A stretch of 64,000 nucleotides of DNA, taken from positions 1-64,000 of the forward strand of contig NZ_JADNRQ010000001.1 in NCBI RefSeq assembly GCF_015594625.1. The letters are read 5' to 3'. Of the stretch, positions 37,874 to 47,261 are shown one piece after another. The number at the start of each line of letters is the position of its first letter. The first letter of the stretch is position 1. The translations under genes and the position numbers were made by a program. The DNA comes from Desulfallas sp. Bu1-1. GTDB taxonomy: Bacteria > Bacillota > Desulfotomaculia > Desulfotomaculales > Desulfallaceae. The notes beneath the pieces are model-generated. The model was not told the origin of the DNA. It did not search any database and was given only the letters and a program-made list of their open reading frames with translations.

Positions 37874-40489
37874 ATGAAGGATATTATGCGGAATTTAAAA
37901 GTACAGGGGTTATTATTTTGCTTTTTAATAACTATTGTTTGTCTTATTTTTCAATCATTATTACCGTTGCTCGCCGTACTTGCCTGTTTATTTATTGCCC
38001 TGGTGATCTGGCAGCCGTTAACCGGTTTTGGCCTGATGCTGTTTTTTATACCCCTGGAAAATTTAACCTTGCTTTTCCCTTCTTTTACCATTATTAAATT
38101 AATCGGCATTATTACATTCTGGGGTTGGTTGATGCATTTACTTGTAGGCAAAAAATTTGTCAAAGTGAACAGCTTTATTATTTTATTGACTTTTTTTGTT
38201 TTATGGTGCCTGATTTCTGTCGCATGGGCTATTGAACCCGGGCAGAGCATTAAAAGGATTATTTCCATGAGCCAGTTATTGGTGATGGTTTTTCTAGGCT
38301 ATAACCTGGTTGAAAATAAAAAAGACGCGTATTTTATCATGGGAAGTTACCTGCTGGGCGCGTTTTTGGCGGCATGCCTCGGTATCTATAATGGATATCT
38401 GCATGAATTTACCGTCAGGACGGACTTAGGCAACTTCAATGACCCGAATTATTACGCCCGGCAGCTGTTGCTTGGCGCGTTATTCTGTGGTTACTTTATT
38501 ATAATTGCCAGGCATGCTGCTGTTCGCCTGGCCGGCTTGATTTGCCTGGCTACGGTAATATTTGCCGTTATGTTGTCGGGTTCAAGGGGTGCCTGGATTG
38601 CTATCTTGATTACATTGGTTGTGGGTTTGGTTTTAATCGGGCCCCTGATTGTTCAAGTTTTGCGTAAAAAACGGTTCGCTTTGTCAAGCCTTGTGGCCGT
38701 CATCTTTATTGCTGCGGTTTTAAGCCCTTACATAATTAAACACCTACCGCCCGTTGTCGTCCAAAGGGCGCAAACATTAACGCAAATTTCCAACCAGGTG
38801 GATAGAGGCGCGGGCAGAATTGATATCTGGATGGTGGGGCTGGAAATTGCCAAAGATAACTGGATCAAGGGTGTGGGGATCAATAACTTTCCATACGCCT
38901 ATACGGAATATTTTCCGAAAACCGGGGGTGTTGACCGGTTTATCGGTTTAAATAGAGACGCGCATAATAATTACTTGATAGTTGTCTCTGAATTGGGTAT
39001 CCCGGGGTTTCTGCTTTTTTTATCTCTTTTCTATTCGGCATGGCGTTTAAGCGGGCGCGCGGAAAGCACGGTTGATGCCGTTACCGGTAAGCTGATTATA
39101 ATTTTTCTTTTATTTTCCGGGTTAACGAGTACGGATATTTTCAGCAAGTTTTTCTGGCTGGGAATGGCGATCCCCGCTATTCTGGCCCAATTTGGTTTTT
39201 GGAAAGAAATTGACCACCCGGGTGGTGGTGCCGGCAAGAATAAAGATAGAATTTTGTTTTTATCTCCCATTTTCCCTAACCGGTCAAACCCAACCTATGG
39301 TATTTTTGCCCTGCAGCTGGTTAAAAATCTTAAGACCGCGGGTGCATCCCTTGACGTTATTGCGCCTGTTCCTTATGCGCCTGTGTGCTTGTGGTTTAAC
39401 AAAAAATGGAGGAACATGGGGCACATTCCGTGGGAAGAGTGTATCGACGGGGTGAAAATACTTCATCCCCGTTACTTCGGCCTGCCCGGGAGAAGATTTA
39501 GCGAATGGAACATGTTGTTTATGTACTGGGCCATCTGTCCCACCATAAAAATTATTAACGACAAGGCCCGGTACAAAGTTATTCATTCCTATGGAGTGCT
39601 GCCTGCAGGTTATGCCGGCATAATGATTGCCCGGAAGTTGAATTTAAATTCAATTTGTACCGCTATCGGCTCGGATATCAATGTCATGGCTCAAACATCG
39701 GAAACAATGAGGGCCCGGGCTAAATACGTATTGGAAAACACCGGGCAGGTTGTGGCGGTGAGCAAGGATCTGGCGTCACAGGCTGAAAAAATATCCGAAC
39801 CGGCTAAAGAAATTAAAGTAATATATGAGGGTGTCGACAGCGGTATTTTTGACACAACAAATGTGGACCGGATCCAGGCAAAATTAAAACTGGGATTTAA
39901 CCCGAATAACCGGATCATCCTTTTTGTCGGCGGGCTGGTGCGCGAGAAGGGAGTATACGAGTTAATCGAAGCTTTTGCGCAGGTTAACCGGAGATTTCCG
40001 GATGCTGTTTTGGCCATGGCCGGGCAAGGGAAGGAAAAAAACGCGTTAATAACCCTGGTGGATCAAATGGGTTTGCGGGAAAAAGTTTTCTTTGCGGGGC
40101 AAGTACCGTATCAAGAGCTTGTTTGGTGGTACGCGGCCTGCGAATGTGTTGTTTTATTGAGCTACCACGAAGGAGTTCCCAATGTAATCAAGGAAGCCAT
40201 GAGTTGCGGCAGGCCGGTAGTAGCCACCAGGGTTACGGGAATTCCGGAGTTGGTGGCTGACGGTAAATCCGGGATTCTCGTGGAGGCGGCAAATATTGAT
40301 GAAACTGTGGAAGCATTGGAAATGCTGCTGGCTGATCCCGAACTGGGGAGAAAAATGGGGGATTATGCCAGGCAATCGATTCTGAAAGGCTGGTTGACCT
40401 GGCGGCAAACAGCCGAAGCCTACCGGAATGTTTACCGCCGGTTGATAGAACAAACGGAAAGCCAATTTCCATCCAGCTGTTGCGTTTAA
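37874..40489 (+). CDS. O-antigen ligase/polymerase fused to a family 4 glycosyltransferase
   Basis: Residues 1 to about 455 form a membrane protein with around 12 hydrophobic segments and the Wzy_C/O-antigen ligase feature GVGINNFPYAY ... NRDAHNNYLIVVSELGIPG. Residues about 470 to 860 are a GT4 glycosyltransferase: LSPIFPNRSNPTYGIFA at its start, VIYEGVDSGIF, ILFVGGLVREKGVYELIEAF and YHEGVPNVIKEAMSCGRPVVAT. The joining piece (about 455-470) is short and charged. The reading frame is continuous. An ATG with GGGAG 7 nt upstream starts it. Polymerising or ligating and adding a sugar in one protein is unusual. Confidence 0.9.
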   Translation: MKDIMRNLKVQGLLFCFLITIVCLIFQSLLPLLAVLACLFIALVIWQPLTGFGLMLFFIPLENLTLLFPSFTIIKLIGIITFWGWLMHLLVGKKFVKVNSFIILLTFFVLWCLISVAWAIEPGQSIKRIISMSQLLVMVFLGYNLVENKKDAYFIMGSYLLGAFLAACLGIYNGYLHEFTVRTDLGNFNDPNYYARQLLLGALFCGYFIIIARHAAVRLAGLICLATVIFAVMLSGSRGAWIAILITLVVGLVLIGPLIVQVLRKKRFALSSLVAVIFIAAVLSPYIIKHLPPVVVQRAQTLTQISNQVDRGAGRIDIWMVGLEIAKDNWIKGVGINNFPYAYTEYFPKTGGVDRFIGLNRDAHNNYLIVVSELGIPGFLLFLSLFYSAWRLSGRAESTVDAVTGKLIIIFLLFSGLTSTDIFSKFFWLGMAIPAILAQFGFWKEIDHPGGGAGKNKDRILFLSPIFPNRSNPTYGIFALQLVKNLKTAGASLDVIAPVPYAPVCLWFNKKWRNMGHIPWEECIDGVKILHPRYFGLPGRRFSEWNMLFMYWAICPTIKIINDKARYKVIHSYGVLPAGYAGIMIARKLNLNSICTAIGSDINVMAQTSETMRARAKYVLENTGQVVAVSKDLASQAEKISEPAKEIKVIYEGVDSGIFDTTNVDRIQAKLKLGFNPNNRIILFVGGLVREKGVYELIEAFAQVNRRFPDAVLAMAGQGKEKNALITLVDQMGLREKVFFAGQVPYQELVWWYAACECVVLLSYHEGVPNVIKEAMSCGRPVVATRVTGIPELVADGKSGILVEAANIDETVEALEMLLADPELGRKMGDYARQSILKGWLTWRQTAEAYRNVYRRLIEQTESQFPSSCCV

Positions 40490-40538
40490 ATAACTTTTGA
40501 TGGATATTATGATGGTTGCCAAACCGGCGCAATGCTGA

Positions 40539-40574
40539 CCCCGTGGTTTTAAATTGCACGGGGTTTCTTTTTTT
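40539..40574 (+). terminator. Terminator after the ligase-glycosyltransferase gene
   Basis: CCCCGTG (40539-40545) pairs with CACGGGG (40557-40563), followed by a T-rich run. Confidence 0.85.
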
Positions 40575-40698
40575 GCCTGCCTGGCGAAATAGTTTACAGT
40601 AATCCAAGGTATAAATTGCCAAGAAAAAAAAGGAGGTTTAACGCCAATTGTGTCGAATTTTGTTCCATATAACAAAAATAAGGAGGTTAGGCTAGTAA

Positions 40699-43077
40699 GT
40701 GAAAAAAAAGAAATTTATTTACATTTTGCTTGCACTGGTTTTTATGTTTACCCTGGGATTTTCTGATTATGTTCAGGCTGCAACAGTAAATGAAACAGAT
40801 TTAAGGCAATTGTTTGACCGTTTGGATAACCAGAATAAATGGAACGGGTATAAGACCATGGTCGACCAGAGCGCTATAGCCTGGGGCGAAAGTATGGTTA
40901 TGAGATCGTACCTGCTTATGTACCAGGCAACGAAGGACAAGCATTACCTGGATTTATTCACCGGGCATGCCGACAGCCTGCTGCGGCGCAGGGACAGCGA
41001 GCGCGGGGTAACGGATTACCGCGGCTTGAGCCTGCCCGCCTGGCGCAGTGGCAGCTATACCGATAATTATTATATTTACGCCGTGCAAACCGGCTTGATT
41101 GTTACACCTATGGCTCAATTTGCAGCCATTGTCAAAAAAGACCCGGCCTTGACGGAATATGGAGCCAGGGCGAACGAGTATTTACAGGCCGCCAAAGACG
41201 CCATTGCCGTGCATGATATGAGGGACAAGCCTCAATACCTGGATGTCAACAGCAGGTGGTATGAGGATGCAACATCAATGTATTTGGACAGGCCCGTTAA
41301 CATGAACCTGGCCCAGGGCAGCGCCATGCTGGCTATTTACGAGGCTTCGGGGGACAGGGTGTACCTGGACAAGGCCACAAAAATTGCCAACTACTTTAAA
41401 AAATATCTAACGGTGGACAGAGCTACAAACAGTTATTTTTGGAAATACTACCCCAACAGCCCCAAATATGGCAGTGTAATTGAAGATATAAGCCACAGCA
41501 CCTGGTGTGTGGAATTTATCAACCTGGCCTATCGCAACGGTATTTTTAGCGACTCGGACATGCAAAAGTTTGCTAATACCGCCAGCAAGGTTCTGGTAAA
41601 AAGCGACGGTACGATAGCCAGGTATCTTGACGGTAACGGCACCGCCAGTGATCCGGGGCAGCTCGCCCATTGGTTATGGTTTGAGCCCTGGGCGCCGTCT
41701 TTGATTGACGTATCATATAATCTCTTTAAAAATAGAACTTCGGTAATACCTAACGAACTGGCCGCGCTGGCCCTGTTAAACTATGCTTATGCCCGCAGCA
41801 ACCAGTCAGATCCTCCGCGGGGACAGCAACCCGGTCCCGCCCCGGAGCCCAATCCCACACCCAATCCGGGGCTGGATGGTAACCTCATTGTCAACGGTGA
41901 TTTCAGCGCGGGTACAACGGGCTGGGTAAATAAAGACAATACGGCGGTAATAAAAACCGAATCCAGCGGAAACAAATATGTGACCAACACCTATAACTTT
42001 AAATTATATCAGGACCTGAGCCTGGAGCCGGGCACTTACAAGTTAAATGTTAAAACCCGAAAAGGCACGGCTACTCAGGGTGTCAGAGTGCCGGTGCAGT
42101 TTATAAACCGTGACGGTAGCAGCAAATTTGCCTACGTCTATAAATACAAGCACAGCGGCAACGGGTGGGAATCCATGCCGGAAATGACCGTCGAGGTGCC
42201 GTCCACGGCGGTGACCACCAGGATTTACCTCTCGGTGGACGGCGGCGCCGGGACCCATGACTTTGATGATATCACCCTGGTTTCCGCGGGTGGCGCCCCC
42301 GCACCGGCGCCGCAACCGGATACCGAGGCGCCCGTGGCAACAATAACCGCCCCGGCGGCGGGCGCCGCCTTGAAAGGCACGGTAAACCTGAACGTCAAGG
42401 CGAGCGACAACAGGGGCGTCAGTAAGGTTACCTTCGCCTATGCCGCCGGTACGCAGGGCAATTGGACCACCATTGGCGAGGCCACCCTGGCCGGTGGCAC
42501 GGAAGCGTCGGGCACCTGGCGGTTAAACTGGAACGTAACCGGCCTGGCGGACGGCACTTACTACCTGCAGGCCAGGGCGACGGACACTGCGGGCAACAGC
42601 GCCGCCTCGGAACCAATTACCATTCAAGTCAAAAACAGTACCGGTAACAGCAATGATAACGGCAACCTCATAGTCAACGGTGATTTCAGCGCCGGCGTAG
42701 CGGGCTGGGTAAATAAAGATAATACGGCCGTTATAAATACAAGCCGCACCGGCAACAAATACGCCACCAACACATATAACTTCAAATTTTACCAGGAATT
42801 GAAACTGCAGCCGGGCACATACAGGTTAAACGTCAAAACCCGTAAAGGTACGGCTCGTGAAGGCGCCAGAGTCGTGGTACAATTTATCCACCGGAACGGC
42901 AGTAAAACAGTTCCTTATGCTTTCAGATACCGGCACAGCGGGAGCGGCTGGGAATCCATGCCCGAAATGACCATCGAGGTGCCGTCCACGGCGGTGGTCA
43001 CCAGGATTTACCTCTCGGTGGACGGCGGCTCCGGCACCCATGACTTTGATAATGTAACTTTGCTTCCTGCTAATTAA
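40699..43077 (+). CDS. Secreted multidomain protein: alpha-toroid plus two carbohydrate-binding-like repeats
   Basis: This 792-residue protein has a signal peptide (KKKKFIYILLALVFMFTLG, cleavage probably after VQAAT). Residues about 30-365 are alpha-helical with repeated WGES..RSY..MYQAT motifs, resembling the alpha/alpha toroids of polysaccharide lyases and C5-epimerases; activity is not established. A Pro-rich linker follows. Two closely related domains (about 395-535 and 655-790) begin NLIVNGDFSAG and end TRIYLSVDGG.GTHDFD, a CBM_4_9-like pattern. An Ig-like domain (about 545-645) separates them. The DNA of the two repeats is also alike (41881-42275 and 42664-43058). Confidence 0.85.
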   Translation: MKKKKFIYILLALVFMFTLGFSDYVQAATVNETDLRQLFDRLDNQNKWNGYKTMVDQSAIAWGESMVMRSYLLMYQATKDKHYLDLFTGHADSLLRRRDSERGVTDYRGLSLPAWRSGSYTDNYYIYAVQTGLIVTPMAQFAAIVKKDPALTEYGARANEYLQAAKDAIAVHDMRDKPQYLDVNSRWYEDATSMYLDRPVNMNLAQGSAMLAIYEASGDRVYLDKATKIANYFKKYLTVDRATNSYFWKYYPNSPKYGSVIEDISHSTWCVEFINLAYRNGIFSDSDMQKFANTASKVLVKSDGTIARYLDGNGTASDPGQLAHWLWFEPWAPSLIDVSYNLFKNRTSVIPNELAALALLNYAYARSNQSDPPRGQQPGPAPEPNPTPNPGLDGNLIVNGDFSAGTTGWVNKDNTAVIKTESSGNKYVTNTYNFKLYQDLSLEPGTYKLNVKTRKGTATQGVRVPVQFINRDGSSKFAYVYKYKHSGNGWESMPEMTVEVPSTAVTTRIYLSVDGGAGTHDFDDITLVSAGGAPAPAPQPDTEAPVATITAPAAGAALKGTVNLNVKASDNRGVSKVTFAYAAGTQGNWTTIGEATLAGGTEASGTWRLNWNVTGLADGTYYLQARATDTAGNSAASEPITIQVKNSTGNSNDNGNLIVNGDFSAGVAGWVNKDNTAVINTSRTGNKYATNTYNFKFYQELKLQPGTYRLNVKTRKGTAREGARVVVQFIHRNGSKTVPYAFRYRHSGSGWESMPEMTIEVPSTAVVTRIYLSVDGGSGTHDFDNVTLLPAN

Positions 43078-43128
43078 CAATGACTCGTAATAGTTTAGTC
43101 AAAGGCTCTTTAAAAAAGAGCGAAAAAA

Positions 43129-43158
43129 CCCGGGGTTAATTAATGCCCCGGGCTTTTT
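43129..43158 (+). terminator. Terminator after the secreted protein gene
   Basis: CCCGGGG (43129-43135) pairs with CCCCGGG (43146-43152), followed by CTTTTT; A-rich on the left, so bidirectional in principle. Confidence 0.85.
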
Positions 43159-43335
43159 ATTGAAAATAAACGGCATTTATGGCCGCAACATGGGAGGACC
43201 GGATCGACGCGCACAGGCCGGACCGGCTTGAAAAGCCCGGTAACCTTGGAAAACACTGTTGAATAATATATTTCTATATTGCCAATGAGAGCCGAAGAAC
43301 TTTCATCACGCTTGGGAAAGGAAGAAGGTAATGTC

Positions 43336-44676
43336 ATGGCCGGAGTAATGGCTCGCGATGATAAAAGTTTCAAACAAACCCTGATGGAAAGCATTTATAA
43401 TCGAACCGCTTGCATCGGCGTCGTGGGTTTGGGGTATGTAGGGCTGCCCTTTGCGGTGGAAAAGGCCAAAGTGGGCTATAAAGTAATTGGTATTGATCAG
43501 AACACGGAGCGGGTGAACAAAATAAACGCCGGGGAAAATTATATCACCGATGTCAGGGATGAAGAACTGAAAGAACTGGCCGGTCGTGGTCTGATTCGCG
43601 CCGAGGTTGATTTTGCTTCGGTGCCGGTTATGGATGTTATTGTTATTTGCGTGCCCACCCCTCTTGATAAAAACCTGGCGCCTGACTTGCGTTATGTCGT
43701 GAGCGTTACCAGGGAAATTGCCCGGCGGATGCGTCCCGGCCAGTTGATATCGCTTGAGTCAACCACTTACCCGGGCACTACCGAGGAAATCATGCTGCCC
43801 ATACTGGAAACATCCGGTTTAAAATTGGGGCGGGATTTTTTCTTATGCCACTCCCCGGAACGGGTGGATCCGGGGAACCGGCGTTATACCACAAAAAACA
43901 CCTGCAAGGTGGTGGGGGGTGTGGGGCCCGGTTCCCTGGAGGTGGCACGGGCTTTTTATGAGCAAACCATCAAGTATGTGGTGCCGGTTTCCAGCGCCCG
44001 GGCGGCGGAAATGGTCAAAGTTTATGAAAATACCTTCCGGGCCGTGAATATTGCCCTGGTGAACGAACTGGCTCTTTTATGCGATAAAATGGACCTCAAT
44101 GTATGGGAGGTATTGGACGCCGCCTTTACCAAGCCCTTTGGCATTATGCCCTTTTACCCGGGGCCCGGTGTGGGAGGACATTGTATCCCTCTTGATCCTC
44201 ACTACCTGGAATGGAAGGCCAGGGAATATAATTTTATCACCAGGTTCATTGGTTTGGCCGGCGAAATCAACCGGAGAATGCCGGAGTTTGTCAGGGAAAA
44301 GGTTTTGAAGGCACTTAATGAAACGGGCCGGGCCCCCTCCCGGTCCAAAGTGCTCATCCTGGGTATGGCATATAAAAAAGATATTAATGATTACCGTGAG
44401 TCACCGGCGGTGCGTGTGGCGGAGTTGTTATTACGGGATGGTGTGCAATTGGCGTACCACGACCCGTATATACCCGAAATAACTATAGCAAATTACACTT
44501 TTAAATCGGAGCCTCTGACTGAAGAACTTGTGTCGGGGGTGAACCTTGTCGTCATTATCACTGACCATTCCAACATCGATTACCGTTGGCTGGTGGAAAA
44601 GGCATGGAAAATCGTGGACACCAGGAACGTTACAAAAGCGGTACCCAACCGGGATGGGAAAGTGGTGCTTTTATGA
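43336..44676 (+). CDS. wbpA: Nucleotide-sugar dehydrogenase, WbpA-like (UDP-GlcNAc 6-dehydrogenase)
   Basis: This 446-residue NAD-dependent enzyme oxidises C6 of a UDP-sugar. It has IGVVGLGYVGLPFAVE near residue 28, VICVPTPLDKN, ESTTYPGTTEE, SPERVDPGNR, and the active-site segment PGPGVGGHCIPLDPHYL with the catalytic cysteine. These match the WbpA group (UDP-GlcNAc) more closely than UDP-glucose dehydrogenase, of which a separate copy lies at 49364. The ATG at 43336 has AAGG 7 nt upstream. Its stop overlaps the next start (ATGA). Confidence 0.85.
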   Translation: MAGVMARDDKSFKQTLMESIYNRTACIGVVGLGYVGLPFAVEKAKVGYKVIGIDQNTERVNKINAGENYITDVRDEELKELAGRGLIRAEVDFASVPVMDVIVICVPTPLDKNLAPDLRYVVSVTREIARRMRPGQLISLESTTYPGTTEEIMLPILETSGLKLGRDFFLCHSPERVDPGNRRYTTKNTCKVVGGVGPGSLEVARAFYEQTIKYVVPVSSARAAEMVKVYENTFRAVNIALVNELALLCDKMDLNVWEVLDAAFTKPFGIMPFYPGPGVGGHCIPLDPHYLEWKAREYNFITRFIGLAGEINRRMPEFVREKVLKALNETGRAPSRSKVLILGMAYKKDINDYRESPAVRVAELLLRDGVQLAYHDPYIPEITIANYTFKSEPLTEELVSGVNLVVIITDHSNIDYRWLVEKAWKIVDTRNVTKAVPNRDGKVVLL

Positions 44677-45842
44677 GTGCCGGGGGCCGGGTAGCGGTTA
44701 AAATATGTATCCTCACCTCTGTGCACCGCCCCTTTGATACCCGGATTTTTTACCGGGAGGCGAAGACGCTGGCCGGCGCCGGATACGAGACGGTGCTGGT
44801 GGCCCCGCATGACCGGGATGAAGTTGTGGAAGGAGTGCGGATCCGCGCGGTGCCGCAACCGGGCGGAAGGCGGGCGCGGCTGACCCGCACGGTTTGGCGG
44901 GTATACCGGGCGGCTGCGGCGGAAAATGCGGATATCTATCACTTTCATGACCCGGAATTGGTTCCCGCGGGTTTAATGCTCAAGTTGCGGGGAAAACGGG
45001 TTGTATATGATGTGCATGAACATGTGCCGCGCCAGATTTTAAATAAAGACTGGATTCCAAAGTGGTTCAGAGGTATGGCCGCGGGGGCCGCGAGGGTAAT
45101 GGAGGCGTCGGCCGCCCGCCTGCTGGATGGTATTGTGGCCGCAACCCCGACAATAGCAGAACAATTTCCCGTTAGTAAAACTGTCCTGGTGCAAAACTTT
45201 CCTTCGCCCGGTGAACTGGCCGCCCCCCGGCGGGTGGAATATAGCGAGCGCCCGCCTTTAATAGCATATGTTGGCGTAATTGGGGTCATCCGGGCAATCC
45301 GCGAAATGGTGGAGGCCGTTGCGCTTTTGCCGGAAACCATAAACGCGCGTTTGGTTCTGGCCGGTAATTTCAACCCGCCCGGGCTGGAAAATGAATTGCG
45401 GGATGTGCCCGGGTGGGAAAAAGTTGAATTTTGGGGCTGGCAGTCCCGCGCACAGGTTGCGGAGATTCTGGGCCGGGTTCGGGTGGGACTGGTAATGGGG
45501 TACCCGACACCGAATAATCTTAATGGCTACCCGAATAAGCTTTTTGAATACATGTCAGCGGGTTTGCCCGTGATCGCATCCGATTTCCCCCTATGGCGCA
45601 GCATTATTGAGGATGCCGGATGCGGGGTTGTGGTAGACCCGCTGGACCCCCGGTCGATTGCCCGGGCTATGCAATGGTTGCTGGAAAATCCGGGTGAGGC
45701 GGAAGCCATGGGCAAGCGCGGGCAGGAGGCGGTTAGCGCAAAATATAACTGGGATGCCGAGGCGCGGAAATTGCTTCAGTTTTACGAAAACTTGTCAAAC
45801 GGCCCGGGCCGTGAAGCTACAACGAAGCTGATGACCAAGTAA
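44673..45842 (+). CDS. Family 4 glycosyltransferase
   Basis: This 389-residue glycosyltransferase has the GT4 pattern: N-terminal VKICILTSVHRPFDTRIFYRE, the acceptor-side DIYHFHDPELVPAGL, and a donor-binding region with YPNKLFEYMSAGLPVIASDFP containing the conserved Glu. No membrane segment is present. It overlaps the upstream dehydrogenase by 4 nt. The sugar it adds is unknown. Confidence 0.88.
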   Translation: MSAGGRVAVKICILTSVHRPFDTRIFYREAKTLAGAGYETVLVAPHDRDEVVEGVRIRAVPQPGGRRARLTRTVWRVYRAAAAENADIYHFHDPELVPAGLMLKLRGKRVVYDVHEHVPRQILNKDWIPKWFRGMAAGAARVMEASAARLLDGIVAATPTIAEQFPVSKTVLVQNFPSPGELAAPRRVEYSERPPLIAYVGVIGVIRAIREMVEAVALLPETINARLVLAGNFNPPGLENELRDVPGWEKVEFWGWQSRAQVAEILGRVRVGLVMGYPTPNNLNGYPNKLFEYMSAGLPVIASDFPLWRSIIEDAGCGVVVDPLDPRSIARAMQWLLENPGEAEAMGKRGQEAVSAKYNWDAEARKLLQFYENLSNGPGREATTKLMTK

Positions 45843-45885
45843 CAGCTTCACCAACCGGGGGTTTATCAATAAAAGAGCTGTGGAT

Positions 45886-47046
45886 TCAATCCGCGGCCCG
45901 GGTACTCTCCGCTTTATCCCAGGTGGTGGATACTTTCCCGGTAGCGGCTTTGACAAACCCTGCCAGCGAGGCATAGTTGAACATGCAAAAATAATAGGGC
46001 AGGTAAAATAATTTACTTTTCAAGGGCAGGAGGTAACCGGCCAGGGCCAGAAGGTAAAAAAGGGTCTCAGAAATTAAAAGGCCCTGGTAAATTAAGCCTT
46101 GCTTCCATAAACAACAGTTGGATAAATAAATAATGATTTGAAAAAAAGGAAACAGGTACCGGAACAGGCGGTGGGAAACCATCATCCAAGCGTACTTGAC
46201 CCCGTATTTGAAAGGGTTATACAGGCAGGGCCCGTAGATAACCCGGTGCCAGGTTCTGGTCAACATTCTTATTTTTCGCCGGTATTCTTCTTGACTATTA
46301 CTTGCCGTTTTTTCAATGGCGATTGCAGCGGGCTCGTAGATAGCCCGCTTTCCTTTTGCGACCATCAGGTGAGGCATTTCAAGATCGTGGCTGTAAAGTT
46401 CGGCTATATTGACGTAATCAGCGGCCCGCACGGCGTAGATGGCACCGTTGCCCGCGGTAACGGAATGCAGGGAGGACTCCAGGCGGCGCAGCAGCATTTC
46501 GTATTTCCAGTACAGTCCTTCGGAGTACCCGCTGTTGCTGCCGGTATTTACATATTTTAACTGGCCACAAACGTAGCCGGTTTTATTGTCGGTGAAATGC
46601 CGCATTAACTGTTCCAGGGCGTCCGGCTTCCACATTGAATTGGCGTCGGAAAAGACCAGAATTTCTCCTGATGCCATTTTTACCGCCTCATTTTGGGCCC
46701 TGGTTTTGCCCCCCCGCCGGCGCAAATCAAGGAGCAATACACCCTTATTCTGGTACCTTTTCACAATATCGTTTGTGGCATCGGTGGAGTTGTCCGAAGC
46801 TACAATGATTTGTATTTTATCCCGGGGGTAGCGCAGATCCAGGGTATTAAATATTTTTTTTTCGATTACCGCTTCCTCGTTATGGGCGGCGATAATAAAT
46901 GATACGTTCGGTTGGTACGTGGCGGGCATAATTCCCGCGGGTTTGGTTTCCGGCTTTTTGGCTAAATGCAAAACAAGTAAAATAACCGGATAAAGAACAA
47001 AGGTGTAAAAGGTAAGTGCCAGGGTGCACCAAAATACTAATTTCAC
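45886..47046 (-). CDS. Membrane glycosyltransferase, family 2
   Basis: The 386-residue protein has one N-terminal hydrophobic segment, a cytoplasmic GT2 domain (VSFIIAAHNEEAVIEKKI, IIVASDNSTDATND, VFSDANSMW with the metal-binding DAN, and RRKIRMLTRTW near the end of the domain) and three or four C-terminal membrane segments. The layout resembles processive or membrane-bound polysaccharide synthases such as IcaA types. GTG start with GGGGTG upstream. It converges with the GT4 gene and stands alone on the minus strand. Confidence 0.87.
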   Translation of the reverse strand: MKLVFWCTLALTFYTFVLYPVILLVLHLAKKPETKPAGIMPATYQPNVSFIIAAHNEEAVIEKKIFNTLDLRYPRDKIQIIVASDNSTDATNDIVKRYQNKGVLLLDLRRRGGKTRAQNEAVKMASGEILVFSDANSMWKPDALEQLMRHFTDNKTGYVCGQLKYVNTGSNSGYSEGLYWKYEMLLRRLESSLHSVTAGNGAIYAVRAADYVNIAELYSHDLEMPHLMVAKGKRAIYEPAAIAIEKTASNSQEEYRRKIRMLTRTWHRVIYGPCLYNPFKYGVKYAWMMVSHRLFRYLFPFFQIIIYLSNCCLWKQGLIYQGLLISETLFYLLALAGYLLPLKSKLFYLPYYFCMFNYASLAGFVKAATGKVSTTWDKAESTRAAD

Positions 47047-47224
47047 TACTATTCACCCCATACTCTATTACAGGCCGGGCCATTGGTGCAGCACGGCGGT
47101 TTGAAGAAAGGGCGATTCAGACTTTCCGGAATGAACGAGCGCCAGGCGCCTTGCCCGGTGAATCACATCCGGGGGTTGTGATGCTAAACGCGTGCAATGG
47201 CGTCCAGTGGGCATGATGGGCGCC

Positions 47225-47258
47225 ATAAAAAGAGGGAGCGGTTATCCCGGCTCCCTCT
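47225..47258 (-). terminator. Terminator after the LysM protein gene
   Basis: On the minus strand AGAGGGAGC (47250-47258) pairs with GCTCCCTCT (47231-47239), followed by a U-tract (47225-47230). The rest of the 47047-47224 gap shows nothing recognisable. Confidence 0.85.
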
Positions 47259-47261
47259 ATA

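Noticed and set aside
40631-40698. Leader peptide frames before the secreted toroid protein, after an AGGAGG
   Set aside because: Spacing to the possible TTG/GTG is long (11-13 nt) and the frames are short; the AGGAGG may be incidental.
41881-43058. CRISPR or tandem repeat array
   Set aside because: The two long similar blocks are coding domain duplications in one protein.
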